DNA from: a virus
Strand: one strand, 5' to 3'
IMG/VR virus record: IMGVR_UViG_3300033151_000375
Coordinates: 1 to 28,220 of that record
Length of the DNA: 28,220 nt
Shown here: positions 9,422-18,346 of the stretch, one piece after another
How positions within the stretch are numbered: the stretch's first letter is position 1
Layout: each line of letters opens with the position of its first letter
Position numbers and translations under genes: made by a program
The notes under the pieces: generated by a model
The model's input: only the letters and a program-made list of their open reading frames with translations
What the model was told of the DNA's origin: nothing
The model's database searches: none

Positions 9422-12400
9422 CAGAACATCCTACGCCTTCTGCCAGCCCGACGCGCCTGAATTGCCAAAGTCTCCAAGGACCAGGACTCCCCCTCGGACC
9501 CGTTGAGAAGCCTTATCCAGATGTGATTACCAACCGCCCTGGCCATGGTGTATCCGGTGTAGCCAGGAGTGATCTCTTCCTCGAAGACAGGCTCGGAGCC
9601 CCCCGCGAAGTCGGCAACCTCGTCAACAAATAGCTGGACGGTGCATCCCTGATACTCAGACGCCAGGACCACCTCCAGGTGAGAAAAAGCCATGCGGCCA
9701 GCTTGCTCGCCCATGTTGAAGGGGCCCAAAACAACACTAGAGACGATCCGGTGCCCACCATCGTTTAGCGCCAGGGCGTCCTCATAGCGAATATAGCCGT
9801 CCTCACATCCAATAACCACCATCCTGTCTGCGGGATCATCCCCGTCGAAAACAGTTGCCGAGGTTGGCTGGAGACCCGTGATGGAAAACTCGTCCGTCCA
9901 CCAAGCGGCTTCCTTCGCGTCCCAAAAATAGTGCTCCACAGTCCGGGCCCCCACTCCTCGGGGAACCTGATACAGATGCAAGCCCTCAAACTCGAAGCTC
10001 CAGACCATTCTGACATCGTAAAGGCTCAGGTCGATATTCTGTAATCGCCGCTCAATCCAGCCCAGAGAAATCCTCTCCGCGCCACCTTGTACCGATATTC
10101 TCCAAACGCCGCCATTGATCCCCTTGGCGTAAATTGCTCCCGCAGGCCCGATGGCATATGCGTCACCGAAGGCTAGGCCCTCTGATGTCGTTAGATTGTC
10201 GAGCTGGCCACCACCACCAGGGTCCCCGGTGAGCCGGGAAATTGACTGGTCTCCCCCAATAATAAGGAGGTCATCCCTGGCAGGAATAAGGCAGTTGACC
10301 AGATCATTCTTGCGAAAGTGTAGGTTGCCCGTGCTTGCGCCAGAGAACGCCGACAGAGGCGTCAGAACCACCGGAGAGGTGTCCCACCCGTCAGGGTTGC
10401 CCCTCTCCGACATATGAATGTTGTGCGGGTCATCAGCCGTGCGAGACAAAACAATTCGGCCATTCCAAACAACGGCCAGCTTGGCGCCAAACGGAATCTC
10501 ACCCGCGCCCTCGGCTTTCCAGGGTTCCACCAGGGAGGTCTTCGGATCAAACTGGATGTACTTCTCCCCATCAAGCCCATATATCTTCTGGCGGTAGGAA
10601 AACAGCTTCGTGTATGGAGACCCGGCCTGCAAAACACCACGCCCGGTTGTAAAGGCCACCGGATCACGCCCCTTGCGAACGCGGTATAGGTCCCCCCCCG
10701 CCGCAGCAACATAAAACGGCTGCCGAGAAGACCCAGCGGCATCAATAATCTGCGTCCGCCCAACTTGCTTTATCTTCTCAAGGTTGAAACTCAGGGGGCT
10801 TGAAGAAAGAGACCCGTCCGCCATGGTGTTGGCTAGAGAGGTTATGTAGAGGTGTTCCGGGGTTCCCTCCAGGTCGCTCTCCTCTGGGTAAAGAACAGAA
10901 CTGGGGCCCAGCGTCACGGCATTCGGGATCTCCGCACCAGACTCTTGCGGAGACCGCCTGGCCCACAAAACCTTACCCGTCAGGGGAGACCTGTATTCCA
11001 CCCGGGCAAGGCTAGTTTCCGTTTCGGGCCTCACAACCCAATCGTCAATAGTAAGGTAGGTCATCAAAGAACCCCCCTCATCAACAGAACTCCACGACCA
11101 GGGGCTGGGGTCAAACCATCCGGGAAAAATCGCCGCGCCCGTCCCGGCCCCAAAGCCCCTGTGAACAAGGCGGAGAGATTGGTTGCGATCCGAAACCCCA
11201 GAGTCGATAAACTCCGCGTTGAAAAAATGATCGGGCGTGTTGGGCAGCTCAACGGGGATGTACGGGGTCCCAACCGGGTTGTTGGTTCCAACCACACCAG
11301 CTCCGGGGCCGCCGTTGATTGCGGCAACAAGGTTTAGAAACAGTTGTTGCAAAGAGGCCGGGGCCGCAACCTCTCCGGCATTCTCCACAGGGCCGTGTGC
11401 CTCAACATCTCGGAATTTGAAAACCCTACCGAGATCTTCTGAGCCGGGAATAAGGGGGTCTGGGGGGGCGTAAGACCCAGATATCTGATCGCTTGTTCTA
11501 AAATAATTGCCATGGGCGTGGTTCGAAGTATAGGGCGGGGCAGGATGTGGATCATAAAAAATCGTCATAACGGCGGAGCGGCCCAGTCTCTCCCGAGGCC
11601 AATAGAGCCCGCCTGCATCATCGGCAGCCAAGCCCCTAACCGCTGACCCAGCCGAGTTTTCCTCCTCCTCCACCGTCCAGGTGTCCTCCGCCGCCTCATC
11701 CACAGACGGCCCCAAGTCGAGGATTTTTTTTGCAACCGTTCGGCTACTTGTAGCGGCATCATGTTGGCCAACTGCAAATACAAACCCGTCTGGCCCAGAA
11801 ACAACGCCCAAGCCGTGCCCACCCCCAGCAAGCGCCCAGGGGATCTTCCCAGAAACACCTACCTTGCAAAGGATCTCCTTCTCCGAACGGAGAGCGGCGG
11901 TCACATCAGCTTGAGCAGGCCCCCCAGACGAAAAAACACCCACCGGCTGAACGGGGTCCGTCACCGCCCCACCGGCTACACCTAGACCAAACGGGTGAAC
12001 ATCGACCATACCCAAAGAAGGGGTACCTGGCACCGCGCCACCCTTCAACACATTTGGGCAGCCCCACTTGTAGGCCAAGTACCCCTCCATTTTTTCTACC
12101 TCGGAGGCCAGGCTTGTGTAGAGAACCGGATCGGTGGCGTATGTCTCCCCCCCCAGCCCGATGTCAAGACGGGTGTACTGGAAGGGGGTTGTCACCGGAA
12201 GGCCACCGGTGCCTGGGAAAGAGACGGGGACACGGTTCGGTGCGCCCGCGCCAGGAGTTGCTGTATCCCCAAGCACGGTGACAACCTCCAGCAAACTGCC
12301 TTCAAAGGGCTCGGCGCCGAGACCAGAGATCCAGAAATGGTCATCCAGCGGGTTGACTTGATGTTCCCCAAAGCCGCTCAACGCCCCCGGGGTAAGGTCT

Positions 12401-14283
12401 TTCGCCACATTGAATACATCAACATTTCGGCCATTCACCCGAAACATAGACGAAGAGCCAACATCTGTCCCAGAGAATGCGATGCAGATGACCGCAACTC
12501 TTTGGTTGTTGGCAAAGTCGGCCGAAGTTAGATCGCATGAGGCAACCACCGTTCCAAGAGCCCCCACCGCCGCGCCGGATACTCCGGTACGAGCGCCATT
12601 CATCCCAATGTAGAGAGACAGGCTGCCCTCTGTAACCGGCGTTGCCGGGGGATCAGATGTGAATGTCGGCGGGGCGTAGGTTCCGTAACAGTCCGCGATG
12701 GCAGCATTCATCACTAGGCCCACCTCAATGCCAGAGGTTGCCCGGTGGTGAAAAATAACGGACTTCTTCGTGTCGTTCAGCCTGTAGCGGATCACCATGA
12801 AGGTCGCAAACACGGCCTCCGCGTGGCAGGGAATCGGGTGACCCTGACCAAGCATGACGCCATCATGGTTCGTGTCTCCGTCGCCGTCCGTGTCGGACTT
12901 GACCCCATCATTGGGGAGGCCAACGCCGGAATGAAGAACCCCGTTATTTCCTGACTGGCGCTTGCGGCGGCGCCCGCCGTACTTGAAGCTCGCCGCTAGG
13001 AAGATGTCGTTCTTAGCCGGAAGGTGCGGCTCGAAAACGATAGCGGGCAGGTAGCCCGCGCCATTCTCCCTGTATCGAGGTGGGCTGCTGTCAGCCGTCC
13101 TGGCAGCGGTCAACCACTTCTTTGATCCGTGGAAACATCCCCCAGACTTTTTATGGCTTGTGACGCGAATCAGGGCCGTTGCTTTGAGGGTTCGAGCCTT
13201 GGTGTCCGTTGGGGGGAAATACGAACCAGACTGAGCGCCACCGGGAAGTGCTCCAATATCCGGGGAATCCTCTGTGGTCTGCAACCAGCGCCGGTCCAAA
13301 ACCTCAACCACATCGTCGCCATCTTCCAACTTCCCTGGGAGCGTGTTGGCGTCAACCCAAAAATGGAGGCGCGTACTCATCCCGCTTCCGTTGATGTTTT
13401 CCAACTCATGCGGGCTGTAGTCCTCCACAGAGACGAACCACCCCTCTTCCGTTGGCACACGGTTTCTCTGGGTATTGGCCGCAGAGGCCACCAAAACCTC
13501 CCCGTTGGGAGTCAGGTCTATTGAGGAGACGGGCCACGGAACTGGGGCCGACGAGAAAAGCGTAGGACTTGTTGCGGTCAACTGGCCTAGAAAATCAAGC
13601 TCCTCCGGGGGCCCACCAGAAACGAGGGGAGAAACAAACTTTGAAATGACAAGAAGGCCGCCGCTTACCCGGAAGTCCCGTATTCCGTAAAGACCTAGAT
13701 GCTGCCATGAGAAGACATACCGAACATCCTTGTCATCCTCGTCCGGGTCGTTCCTCACGAAACGCATAAGCCGAGAGGTCAGCCCGCCAGGATCAGAGGT
13801 GGCAACATAGACCGACCCCTGCGAGTCCAGTTCTATCCTTGGCACAGGGGCTTCTCGGCCTGGGACATGAATGGCCGTGGTGCCATCCACCTTCCCGTCT
13901 GGGCCAATCTTCTCAAAAAAGCCCGCCGCAGAAAGAACAAAAATGTTGCCAAGAGAATCTACCGCTGCATCAAGAGCCTCTTGCTTGCCTGGAACCTGGT
14001 GCCCCCAAACACGCTCGGGTGCGAATCTTCCCGGGCCAGTAAACGAAAACTTAGGAAGATCGGCAACAACAGATGCTAGGGCATCCACCGGGACCCCGCC
14101 ATCGACCGGCGAAGATGTGAAGTTGCTGTAGCCCGCACGCTGCCCCCCTTGTGCGCGTAGGGTCTTGGAGTTCAAGGTCCGACAGTTGCGGGACCGTGGG
14201 GTTGTCTGCGCCAACTGCTTTGCGTGAGCGCGGTCTTCGCTCTCCCCATGGGAGGGCCATAGAATCTCGATGCGCTTACCCAT
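9421..14283 (-). CDS. Very large tail protein: propeller-like repeats, LamG-like domain, C-terminal tail-tube B/P22 gp10-like region
   Basis: 1620 residues, start ATG 14283 overlapping the adaptor stop by one base. Residues about 100-260 hold propeller-like blade phrases such as DSLGNIFVLSAAG and DSQGSVYVATSD. Residues about 300-760 form a LamG/concanavalin-like jelly roll: LHFWVDANTL at its start and VEKMEGYLAYKWG (about 728-740) then HPFG at its end, a common signature of such domains. From about 1215 the text (NGRIVLSRTADDPHNIHMSERGN, DLLIIGGDQSISRL, Y-W-W-T-D) resembles T7 gp12 or P22 gp10 tail proteins, which cap the tail tube and hold DNA in. Position right after the adaptor agrees. T7 gp12 is about 800 residues and P22 gp10 about 470, so the N-terminal 1200 residues are an extension, probably a host-surface-binding head. 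Family assignment is by motif and order. Confidence 0.75.
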   Translation of the reverse strand: MGKRIEILWPSHGESEDRAHAKQLAQTTPRSRNCRTLNSKTLRAQGGQRAGYSNFTSSPVDGGVPVDALASVVADLPKFSFTGPGRFAPERVWGHQVPGKQEALDAAVDSLGNIFVLSAAGFFEKIGPDGKVDGTTAIHVPGREAPVPRIELDSQGSVYVATSDPGGLTSRLMRFVRNDPDEDDKDVRYVFSWQHLGLYGIRDFRVSGGLLVISKFVSPLVSGGPPEELDFLGQLTATSPTLFSSAPVPWPVSSIDLTPNGEVLVASAANTQRNRVPTEEGWFVSVEDYSPHELENINGSGMSTRLHFWVDANTLPGKLEDGDDVVEVLDRRWLQTTEDSPDIGALPGGAQSGSYFPPTDTKARTLKATALIRVTSHKKSGGCFHGSKKWLTAARTADSSPPRYRENGAGYLPAIVFEPHLPAKNDIFLAASFKYGGRRRKRQSGNNGVLHSGVGLPNDGVKSDTDGDGDTNHDGVMLGQGHPIPCHAEAVFATFMVIRYRLNDTKKSVIFHHRATSGIEVGLVMNAAIADCYGTYAPPTFTSDPPATPVTEGSLSLYIGMNGARTGVSGAAVGALGTVVASCDLTSADFANNQRVAVICIAFSGTDVGSSSMFRVNGRNVDVFNVAKDLTPGALSGFGEHQVNPLDDHFWISGLGAEPFEGSLLEVVTVLGDTATPGAGAPNRVPVSFPGTGGLPVTTPFQYTRLDIGLGGETYATDPVLYTSLASEVEKMEGYLAYKWGCPNVLKGGAVPGTPSLGMVDVHPFGLGVAGGAVTDPVQPVGVFSSGGPAQADVTAALRSEKEILCKVGVSGKIPWALAGGGHGLGVVSGPDGFVFAVGQHDAATSSRTVAKKILDLGPSVDEAAEDTWTVEEEENSAGSAVRGLAADDAGGLYWPRERLGRSAVMTIFYDPHPAPPYTSNHAHGNYFRTSDQISGSYAPPDPLIPGSEDLGRVFKFRDVEAHGPVENAGEVAAPASLQQLFLNLVAAINGGPGAGVVGTNNPVGTPYIPVELPNTPDHFFNAEFIDSGVSDRNQSLRLVHRGFGAGTGAAIFPGWFDPSPWSWSSVDEGGSLMTYLTIDDWVVRPETETSLARVEYRSPLTGKVLWARRSPQESGAEIPNAVTLGPSSVLYPEESDLEGTPEHLYITSLANTMADGSLSSSPLSFNLEKIKQVGRTQIIDAAGSSRQPFYVAAAGGDLYRVRKGRDPVAFTTGRGVLQAGSPYTKLFSYRQKIYGLDGEKYIQFDPKTSLVEPWKAEGAGEIPFGAKLAVVWNGRIVLSRTADDPHNIHMSERGNPDGWDTSPVVLTPLSAFSGASTGNLHFRKNDLVNCLIPARDDLLIIGGDQSISRLTGDPGGGGQLDNLTTSEGLAFGDAYAIGPAGAIYAKGINGGVWRISVQGGAERISLGWIERRLQNIDLSLYDVRMVWSFEFEGLHLYQVPRGVGARTVEHYFWDAKEAAWWTDEFSITGLQPTSATVFDGDDPADRMVVIGCEDGYIRYEDALALNDGGHRIVSSVVLGPFNMGEQAGRMAFSHLEVVLASEYQGCTVQLFVDEVADFAGGSEPVFEEEITPGYTGYTMARAVGNHIWIRLLNGSEGESWSLETLAIQARRAGRRRRMF

Positions 14284-15029
14284 CAGCTAGGCTGGTCTAT
14301 GGCGCTGTCCCACCAGAAGGAGTCCTCATACTTCTGCTGGGCAGCCCCTCCATGTAGCTGACCAATTTCCGGCTGCATCGCCCCGTCATTCTCCTTCATC
14401 CGAGAAAGCATAGTGCTGCTTTCCAGCATCTCTAACCGACTCTCCAGGGGCGCTTCGTCCTCCTCTTCAATCGCGCCAGCAAAGATCCGAACCAGACGGC
14501 GAATCAGGGGCTCAAGCTCAAAGATAACATTCACGGCTTGCGTGTCCGCGCTCGCGTCGATGCCCACCGGAAGTAGCTTCCTCCGGTAACGCATGACAAA
14601 AAGCCCCGTGGTTGAGGTCGTGGCTGGCGTTGGATACAGGCCGAGTCTGTCCTCAAGCCCGCCTCCAACCGCCGGGACGCCGCGCTCAACACAGACATAG
14701 TAGCCGCCAACATAGTCCTCGTCATCGTCATCATAGGCCCTGAGCTGTGTCAGGCGGTCAGGAGAAACCCACTTGGCCCAGTTGGTTGTGCCTTCATTGT
14801 GGTAGAGGGCCGTGATGTCTCGAACATCGCCAGGCAGCGCGATGTAGCTCTGCCCGGCAACGGTGTCGAGAGTTGACTCGGACACGACCATGGAGTCCCA
14901 GGGGTGCATCGCATTGAAGTATGCAATGGCCTGGTTGATAATCGTCGCGTGCGTTGTCCACTTGGACGCCCGCTCAGAAGAAACCGCCATCTTGATCTCT
15001 TGAACGAGATCGCTTGCTTGTAGCACCAC
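14283..15029 (-). CDS. Head-tail adaptor (T7 gp11/P22 gp4-like tail tubular protein A)
   Basis: 248 residues. Start GTG 15029 is preceded by CGGGAG at suitable spacing; a second GTG follows immediately. The phrases ATIINQAIAYFNAMHPWDSM, TLDTVAGQSYIALPGDVRDITALYH and a later FVMRYRRKLLP are typical of adaptor proteins that sit under the portal and connect head to tail tube. It lies downstream of a strong terminator and directly upstream of the tail tube-B-like gene, the same order as gp11-gp12 in T7. The C-terminus ends in a polar tail. Family assignment is moderately sure; it could also be called a gp6-like connector. Confidence 0.65.
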   Translation of the reverse strand: MVLQASDLVQEIKMAVSSERASKWTTHATIINQAIAYFNAMHPWDSMVVSESTLDTVAGQSYIALPGDVRDITALYHNEGTTNWAKWVSPDRLTQLRAYDDDDEDYVGGYYVCVERGVPAVGGGLEDRLGLYPTPATTSTTGLFVMRYRRKLLPVGIDASADTQAVNVIFELEPLIRRLVRIFAGAIEEEDEAPLESRLEMLESSTMLSRMKENDGAMQPEIGQLHGGAAQQKYEDSFWWDSAIDQPS

Positions 15030-15040
15030 GCAACACTCCC

Positions 15041-15085
15041 GAAAAATACGGGGCTCCCAGGGGGGGTTACGCCCCCAGAAGCCCC
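15041..15085 (-). terminator. Rho-independent terminator after the capsid/decoration genes
   Basis: On the minus strand a GC-rich hairpin, GGGGCTTCTGGGGGC, loop GTAA, then CCCCCCCTGGGAGCCCC, is followed by TATTTTTC. It starts about 23 bases after the decoration gene stop and lies before the adaptor start. It would reduce transcription into the tail genes relative to capsid genes. Confidence 0.85.
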
Positions 15086-15107
15086 TTGATAGGGCTAAGT
15101 TTGACCG

Positions 15108-15668
15108 TTACGCCAGACCCTGGACGGTTCCGAAACCCTCAATCCCGTTGAAAAGAACGGCGATCTGGCCCGTCGCGCTCGTCATTTGTGTTGCGTTTCT
15201 CGCCCGGGCAATCACCTTGACCGTTTCGCCAACAGCGAGGTCTTCGACATTGGCAAGGCGGTTAAGATCAGCCGCCCCGCCAATATAAAGGGCGTCATCG
15301 AGATCAATGGCCGTACCGGTAAAGCCATCAACATTGGCGACCACTAATTCGCCCCTAGTGAGAACGAGGCCAAAGGCGTCATCAGCGGTGTCCTCAAGGA
15401 GAACGCCATAGCATTTCGTAGAAACATTGCTGCCAGCATCGGTGGCAGCCGGAACCGTTGGTGCCGTCATGTCCACAAAATCGCCGCTCGTTTCACTTGT
15501 GAGGGTGGTTGCATCAGTTCCCTCGGGAACCAGCTCCACCACCTCACCAGCGGTAAACGCGGCTCCGTCAGTCGAATTGAGAAGACGAAGAACCGTGCTC
15601 CCATCAGGGATGAACCCTTTGAAGGGGGGCGCAATCCCCACGGGGGAAAAAGTTTGGTTGGTACTCAT
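15108..15668 (-). CDS. Putative capsid decoration (cement) protein
   Basis: 186 residues. The frame is open to 15755 but that would overlap the capsid gene; ATG 15668 has AGGAA at good spacing and begins MSTNQTFSPVG. The protein is small, Thr/Ala/Gly/Val-rich and predicted all-beta, with AAFTAGEVVELVPEG, KCYGVLLEDTADDAFGLVLTRGELVV and AVGETVKVIARARN, the pattern seen in DUF2190-like and other cement proteins. It sits 11 bases after the major capsid stop and before a terminator, so it should be co-expressed at high level with the capsid. Function is inferred from size, composition and position. Confidence 0.5.
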   Translation of the reverse strand: MSTNQTFSPVGIAPPFKGFIPDGSTVLRLLNSTDGAAFTAGEVVELVPEGTDATTLTSETSGDFVDMTAPTVPAATDAGSNVSTKCYGVLLEDTADDAFGLVLTRGELVVANVDGFTGTAIDLDDALYIGGAADLNRLANVEDLAVGETVKVIARARNATQMTSATGQIAVLFNGIEGFGTVQGLA

Positions 15669-15679
15669 GGGAACGGTTC

Positions 15680-16906
15680 CTAAATGGTGGCTGTGGGGTA
15701 AACAATGCCTTGGCGGCGGAAGTCGCGGCACATATTGTTGTGCCAGGTGTCGCAAGGGATCACATGGTCAGTTGCTTGGTTGGAAGGCGACTTCATGGGA
15801 AGTTTGCGGAAATAACGCCGCGAGTGCATAACCTTGTGCAGCCAATCAAAATCAAGGAAGTGGTAGCGCGGGCCATCATTATTGGCCGAGTCCGTGCCCG
15901 CCCCAATGTCGAGCGCACTATTGTTGGTGGCGTCATCGAAGGTGCTGTAGGTCGTTTCGTCTCCATAGGCGGCATTTGCCGCCGTGGGATAGATTGGCGC
16001 AGTATCAAGAGCCTGAACATACAAAAGCTGGATGCCGTTGAATGTCGGGCCAGGATAGGCCGGGTTTTGCGAACCCATGCGGAACCAGTCTTGGTTCACA
16101 CGAAGAGACCGCTGGAAGTTGGTAAAGCCCCTCTTCCCGGTAACGCAAACATTGTGGACAGAAGGGGCGTCGCTCATCTCCGCCCCCTCCGGGCCGGGAA
16201 CCTGCTTGATGCCCGTTTCCAGAATGATGTCATCAAACGCATCAAACAAGTGCGGGGCCGTTCCAGAGGTCACACCAATATTTTTGTACTCTGCCCGGGC
16301 GTTGTCCCAGGCCGAGAAGGTTTCCTTGTTGATGCCCTGAACCTCTTTGCTTGCCCTGTAACTAGAGTAGAGGCCGTTCAGGGTTCCCGCAGCATTTTGG
16401 AGTTCGTTAGAGAACAGCGCGAGGGAGTTGATCTCCTTGCCAGCAGAGTCCTCCATGTCTGCCTTGCTAGGGAGCGCCCAAAACTCGTCTTCCATGCCGT
16501 GCGCCATAGAGGTGACAGTCCTCATGTTGATCTTGCGCCGCATATTGACAAACTGTTGGTAGCGGTATTCGCTCTGTAGATCGGGACTCGCGTTGAGTTC
16601 GATCTCCTGGTCGTTCCAAGCCATATGGTCAAGAGAAAACCGCCAGTCGATCTCCCAGTTGTCCAATACCTGCGGGTTAGACCAGGTTTGCTTTTGGCCG
16701 GGCTTGTAGGTCCGGTAGGTGCTCACATCGCGGATCAAGACATCCCCGCGAATCTTGTTTCCGCCCTGACAGGATTCAAACCCGTCGCGGCCTCGCAACA
16801 TAAGTTGCAACATATAGCCCTTGCGGGAGAGAAGGTTGGTAATGCCGTTGGCTCCGCCAACATCTGCATCTCCCGTTGCCAGGAGAAAGTCTGTAAAAAG
16901 GTCCAC
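15680..16906 (-). CDS. Major capsid protein
   Basis: 408 residues, start GTG 16906 preceded by AAGGAG at 8 bases. It follows a scaffold gene and precedes a decoration gene, the usual coat position. Composition suits a coat protein: Asn/Asp/Gly-rich with NMRTVTSMAHGMEDEFWALPSK, GKRGFTNFQRSLRVNQDWFR and NGIQLLYVQALDTAPIYPT and no catalytic motif. HK97-fold coat proteins of T7/P22-type phages have this length (about 345-430). The Shine-Dalgarno lies in the loop and 3-prime arm of a small hairpin. Assignment is mainly from context and is fairly safe. Confidence 0.8.
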   Translation of the reverse strand: MDLFTDFLLATGDADVGGANGITNLLSRKGYMLQLMLRGRDGFESCQGGNKIRGDVLIRDVSTYRTYKPGQKQTWSNPQVLDNWEIDWRFSLDHMAWNDQEIELNASPDLQSEYRYQQFVNMRRKINMRTVTSMAHGMEDEFWALPSKADMEDSAGKEINSLALFSNELQNAAGTLNGLYSSYRASKEVQGINKETFSAWDNARAEYKNIGVTSGTAPHLFDAFDDIILETGIKQVPGPEGAEMSDAPSVHNVCVTGKRGFTNFQRSLRVNQDWFRMGSQNPAYPGPTFNGIQLLYVQALDTAPIYPTAANAAYGDETTYSTFDDATNNSALDIGAGTDSANNDGPRYHFLDFDWLHKVMHSRRYFRKLPMKSPSNQATDHVIPCDTWHNNMCRDFRRQGIVYPTATI

Positions 16907-16910
16907 TAAA

Positions 16911-16925
16911 AGACTCCTTGAGTCT
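16911..16925 (-). promoter_or_regulatory. Hairpin enclosing the capsid Shine-Dalgarno
   Basis: Minus strand AGACTC-AAG-GAGTCT is a perfect 6-base stem with a 3-base loop; the AAGGAG ribosome site for the capsid GTG start occupies the loop and part of one arm. A role in translation control is only inference. Confidence 0.5.
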
Positions 16926-16945
16926 AGGGCAAGGCTTTCGCTCTG

Positions 16946-18016
16946 CTAGTTACCCGAGTACGCCCTCTTCGCTGCCGGCAAATTGCCCCCAGTATCCTCA
17001 TAGGTGGTAAGAAACGCGAAGTCCTTATCCCTCTGCGATCCAGAGGAAGCGGACTGTGTTGGCGATCTACGGGAGGGACGAGGCGGCTGAGAGCGTGCGC
17101 CCGGGTGGTTCTCGCTAAATTGAGATGCGGCGGTCGTGCCAAGGGCAAGCTGACAAGCAAGATCCATCTGCTTTTCTGTACGACGATAGAGCGTGTCGCC
17201 CTTCTCGTACTCCACAGTCGGAGCAATCTCGCGCATCTTCTTGTAAACCTCGGCGCGGCTCTCCGCGTCCCGCAGTTGGGGGAATCGTCCCTCCATCTGC
17301 CTCCCTACCTGGTCAACAACATAGCTCTCAAAACCGGCTCGAAGGTCGGAAAGCTCTTTGCTCACCTCCCCCCTAGCCTGCTTGACAGCAGCGTTGGCGA
17401 CCGCTGTAAGGGCCTCGGGCAAATCCTCTGGGTTGAGGTCGAGGTCGTAGGGTTCAAGAATGTCAGACAAGTCGAGGGAGCCCTCGGCGGGTTCTGTAGC
17501 CCCAAGGCTAGAGTCCGCATCCGTGTCTTCATTCGAGTCCTGCGCCTTCATGCGCCCTAATTCGCTGCCAACGCGATCTTGTTCGGCCTGCGTTTCCGCC
17601 ATAGCCAAACCAGCTTCGAGCACTTGCTCTCCACTCATCGCGTCGATTGTCGTTTTCTTCAAATCACCAGGCAACTGCAAGCCGCGATTGAGAGCGGCGA
17701 GCGCCTTTTTGTACAAGGGGGACTTCTTCTCGGAGGAACCGGAGGCATGATCGTCTCCCTCAGAGGGTCCGTCCCCGCCCTTGACACCAGGCAAGGGTGT
17801 GTCTTTTTGGGCCTCGCCCTTCTTGTCCGCCGCCACCCCTTCACGAAGGGCCGCAGCCACGCGCTCAGAGGAGGTCTCTTCTTGGGGAACATCGCCGCGC
17901 AGGGCCTCGGCCAGAGGGATGGAGGGGTCTTCGGAGTAGGCAGCCTCGTTTTCCTGCAACCAAGCGATCCCAGGGTCTTGGGCGTTTGCTTCCCCCGCTT
18001 CGGGCGTTTGATCCAT
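16946..18016 (-). CDS. Scaffolding protein
   Basis: 356 residues, ATG 18016. Strongly acidic and helical N-terminal two thirds (runs such as DLNPEDLPEALTAV and ELSDLRAGFESYV), Gly/Ser/Asp-rich linkers, and a basic Pro/Ser/Arg-rich stretch near the C-terminus (ARSQPPRPSRRSPTQSASSG) before a closing DFAFLTTYEDTGGNLPAAKRAY. Scaffolds act inside the procapsid, with a helix-rich body and a basic C-terminal coat-binding region; this composition plus the position between portal and major capsid makes the call. No protease motif was seen. Confidence 0.75.
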   Translation of the reverse strand: MDQTPEAGEANAQDPGIAWLQENEAAYSEDPSIPLAEALRGDVPQEETSSERVAAALREGVAADKKGEAQKDTPLPGVKGGDGPSEGDDHASGSSEKKSPLYKKALAALNRGLQLPGDLKKTTIDAMSGEQVLEAGLAMAETQAEQDRVGSELGRMKAQDSNEDTDADSSLGATEPAEGSLDLSDILEPYDLDLNPEDLPEALTAVANAAVKQARGEVSKELSDLRAGFESYVVDQVGRQMEGRFPQLRDAESRAEVYKKMREIAPTVEYEKGDTLYRRTEKQMDLACQLALGTTAASQFSENHPGARSQPPRPSRRSPTQSASSGSQRDKDFAFLTTYEDTGGNLPAAKRAYSGN

Positions 18017-18028
18017 GGCCTATATCTA

Positions 18029-18346
18029 CTACCCCTCGAAGTCCGCTTCAAGCCCCTGGTCGGTGCGCTTTTCTGCCCATGTTCGAGCACTCGCCCTGTT
18101 TTTCCACCCAGGAACCCCACTAGCGGTATGAAAATCGGCATCCTTCGCAGCCTGCGTCTCACGCCCAATCTGGTAATTCCAGAAAATATCGTCAGTCCTT
18201 GGGCTTATTTCTTGGTGCCCAGGCACCCTTCGGAGTACCGCTCCACCCCGAACAACCGTATCCCCAATCTTGGGGGCTCGCCCCATGGGAAAGTTTAGGT
18301 CAACATCCAGGCCGGTTTTCTCGTCCACAAACGGGTAGAGAGTCAT
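18029..18346 (-). CDS. Small conserved head-module protein, FmdB-like layout without cysteines
   Basis: 105 residues, ATG 18346 overlapping the portal stop (ATGA). The N-terminal 45 residues (MTLYPFVDEKTGLDVDLNFPMGRAPKIGD...VLRRVPG) follow the layout of FmdB-type zinc-ribbon proteins (aromatic start, acidic loop, RRxxG end) but contain no Cys, so zinc binding is not expected. The C-terminus is charged (ASARTWAEKRTDQGLEAD). Genes of this size often lie between portal and scaffold. Function unknown; the family resemblance is a weak impression. Confidence 0.5.
   Translation of the reverse strand: MTLYPFVDEKTGLDVDLNFPMGRAPKIGDTVVRGGAVLRRVPGHQEISPRTDDIFWNYQIGRETQAAKDADFHTASGVPGWKNRASARTWAEKRTDQGLEADFEG

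Noticed and set aside
15669-15755. Upstream extension of the decoration gene
   Set aside because: Would overlap the capsid gene and adds a His/Pro-rich stretch; ATG 15668 has a good ribosome site.
15710-16579. Long plus-strand open frame of 289 codons opposite the capsid gene
   Set aside because: It is a mirror of the capsid gene's codon pattern; no ribosome site, no family motif, and the minus strand has a clear coat protein in the expected place.
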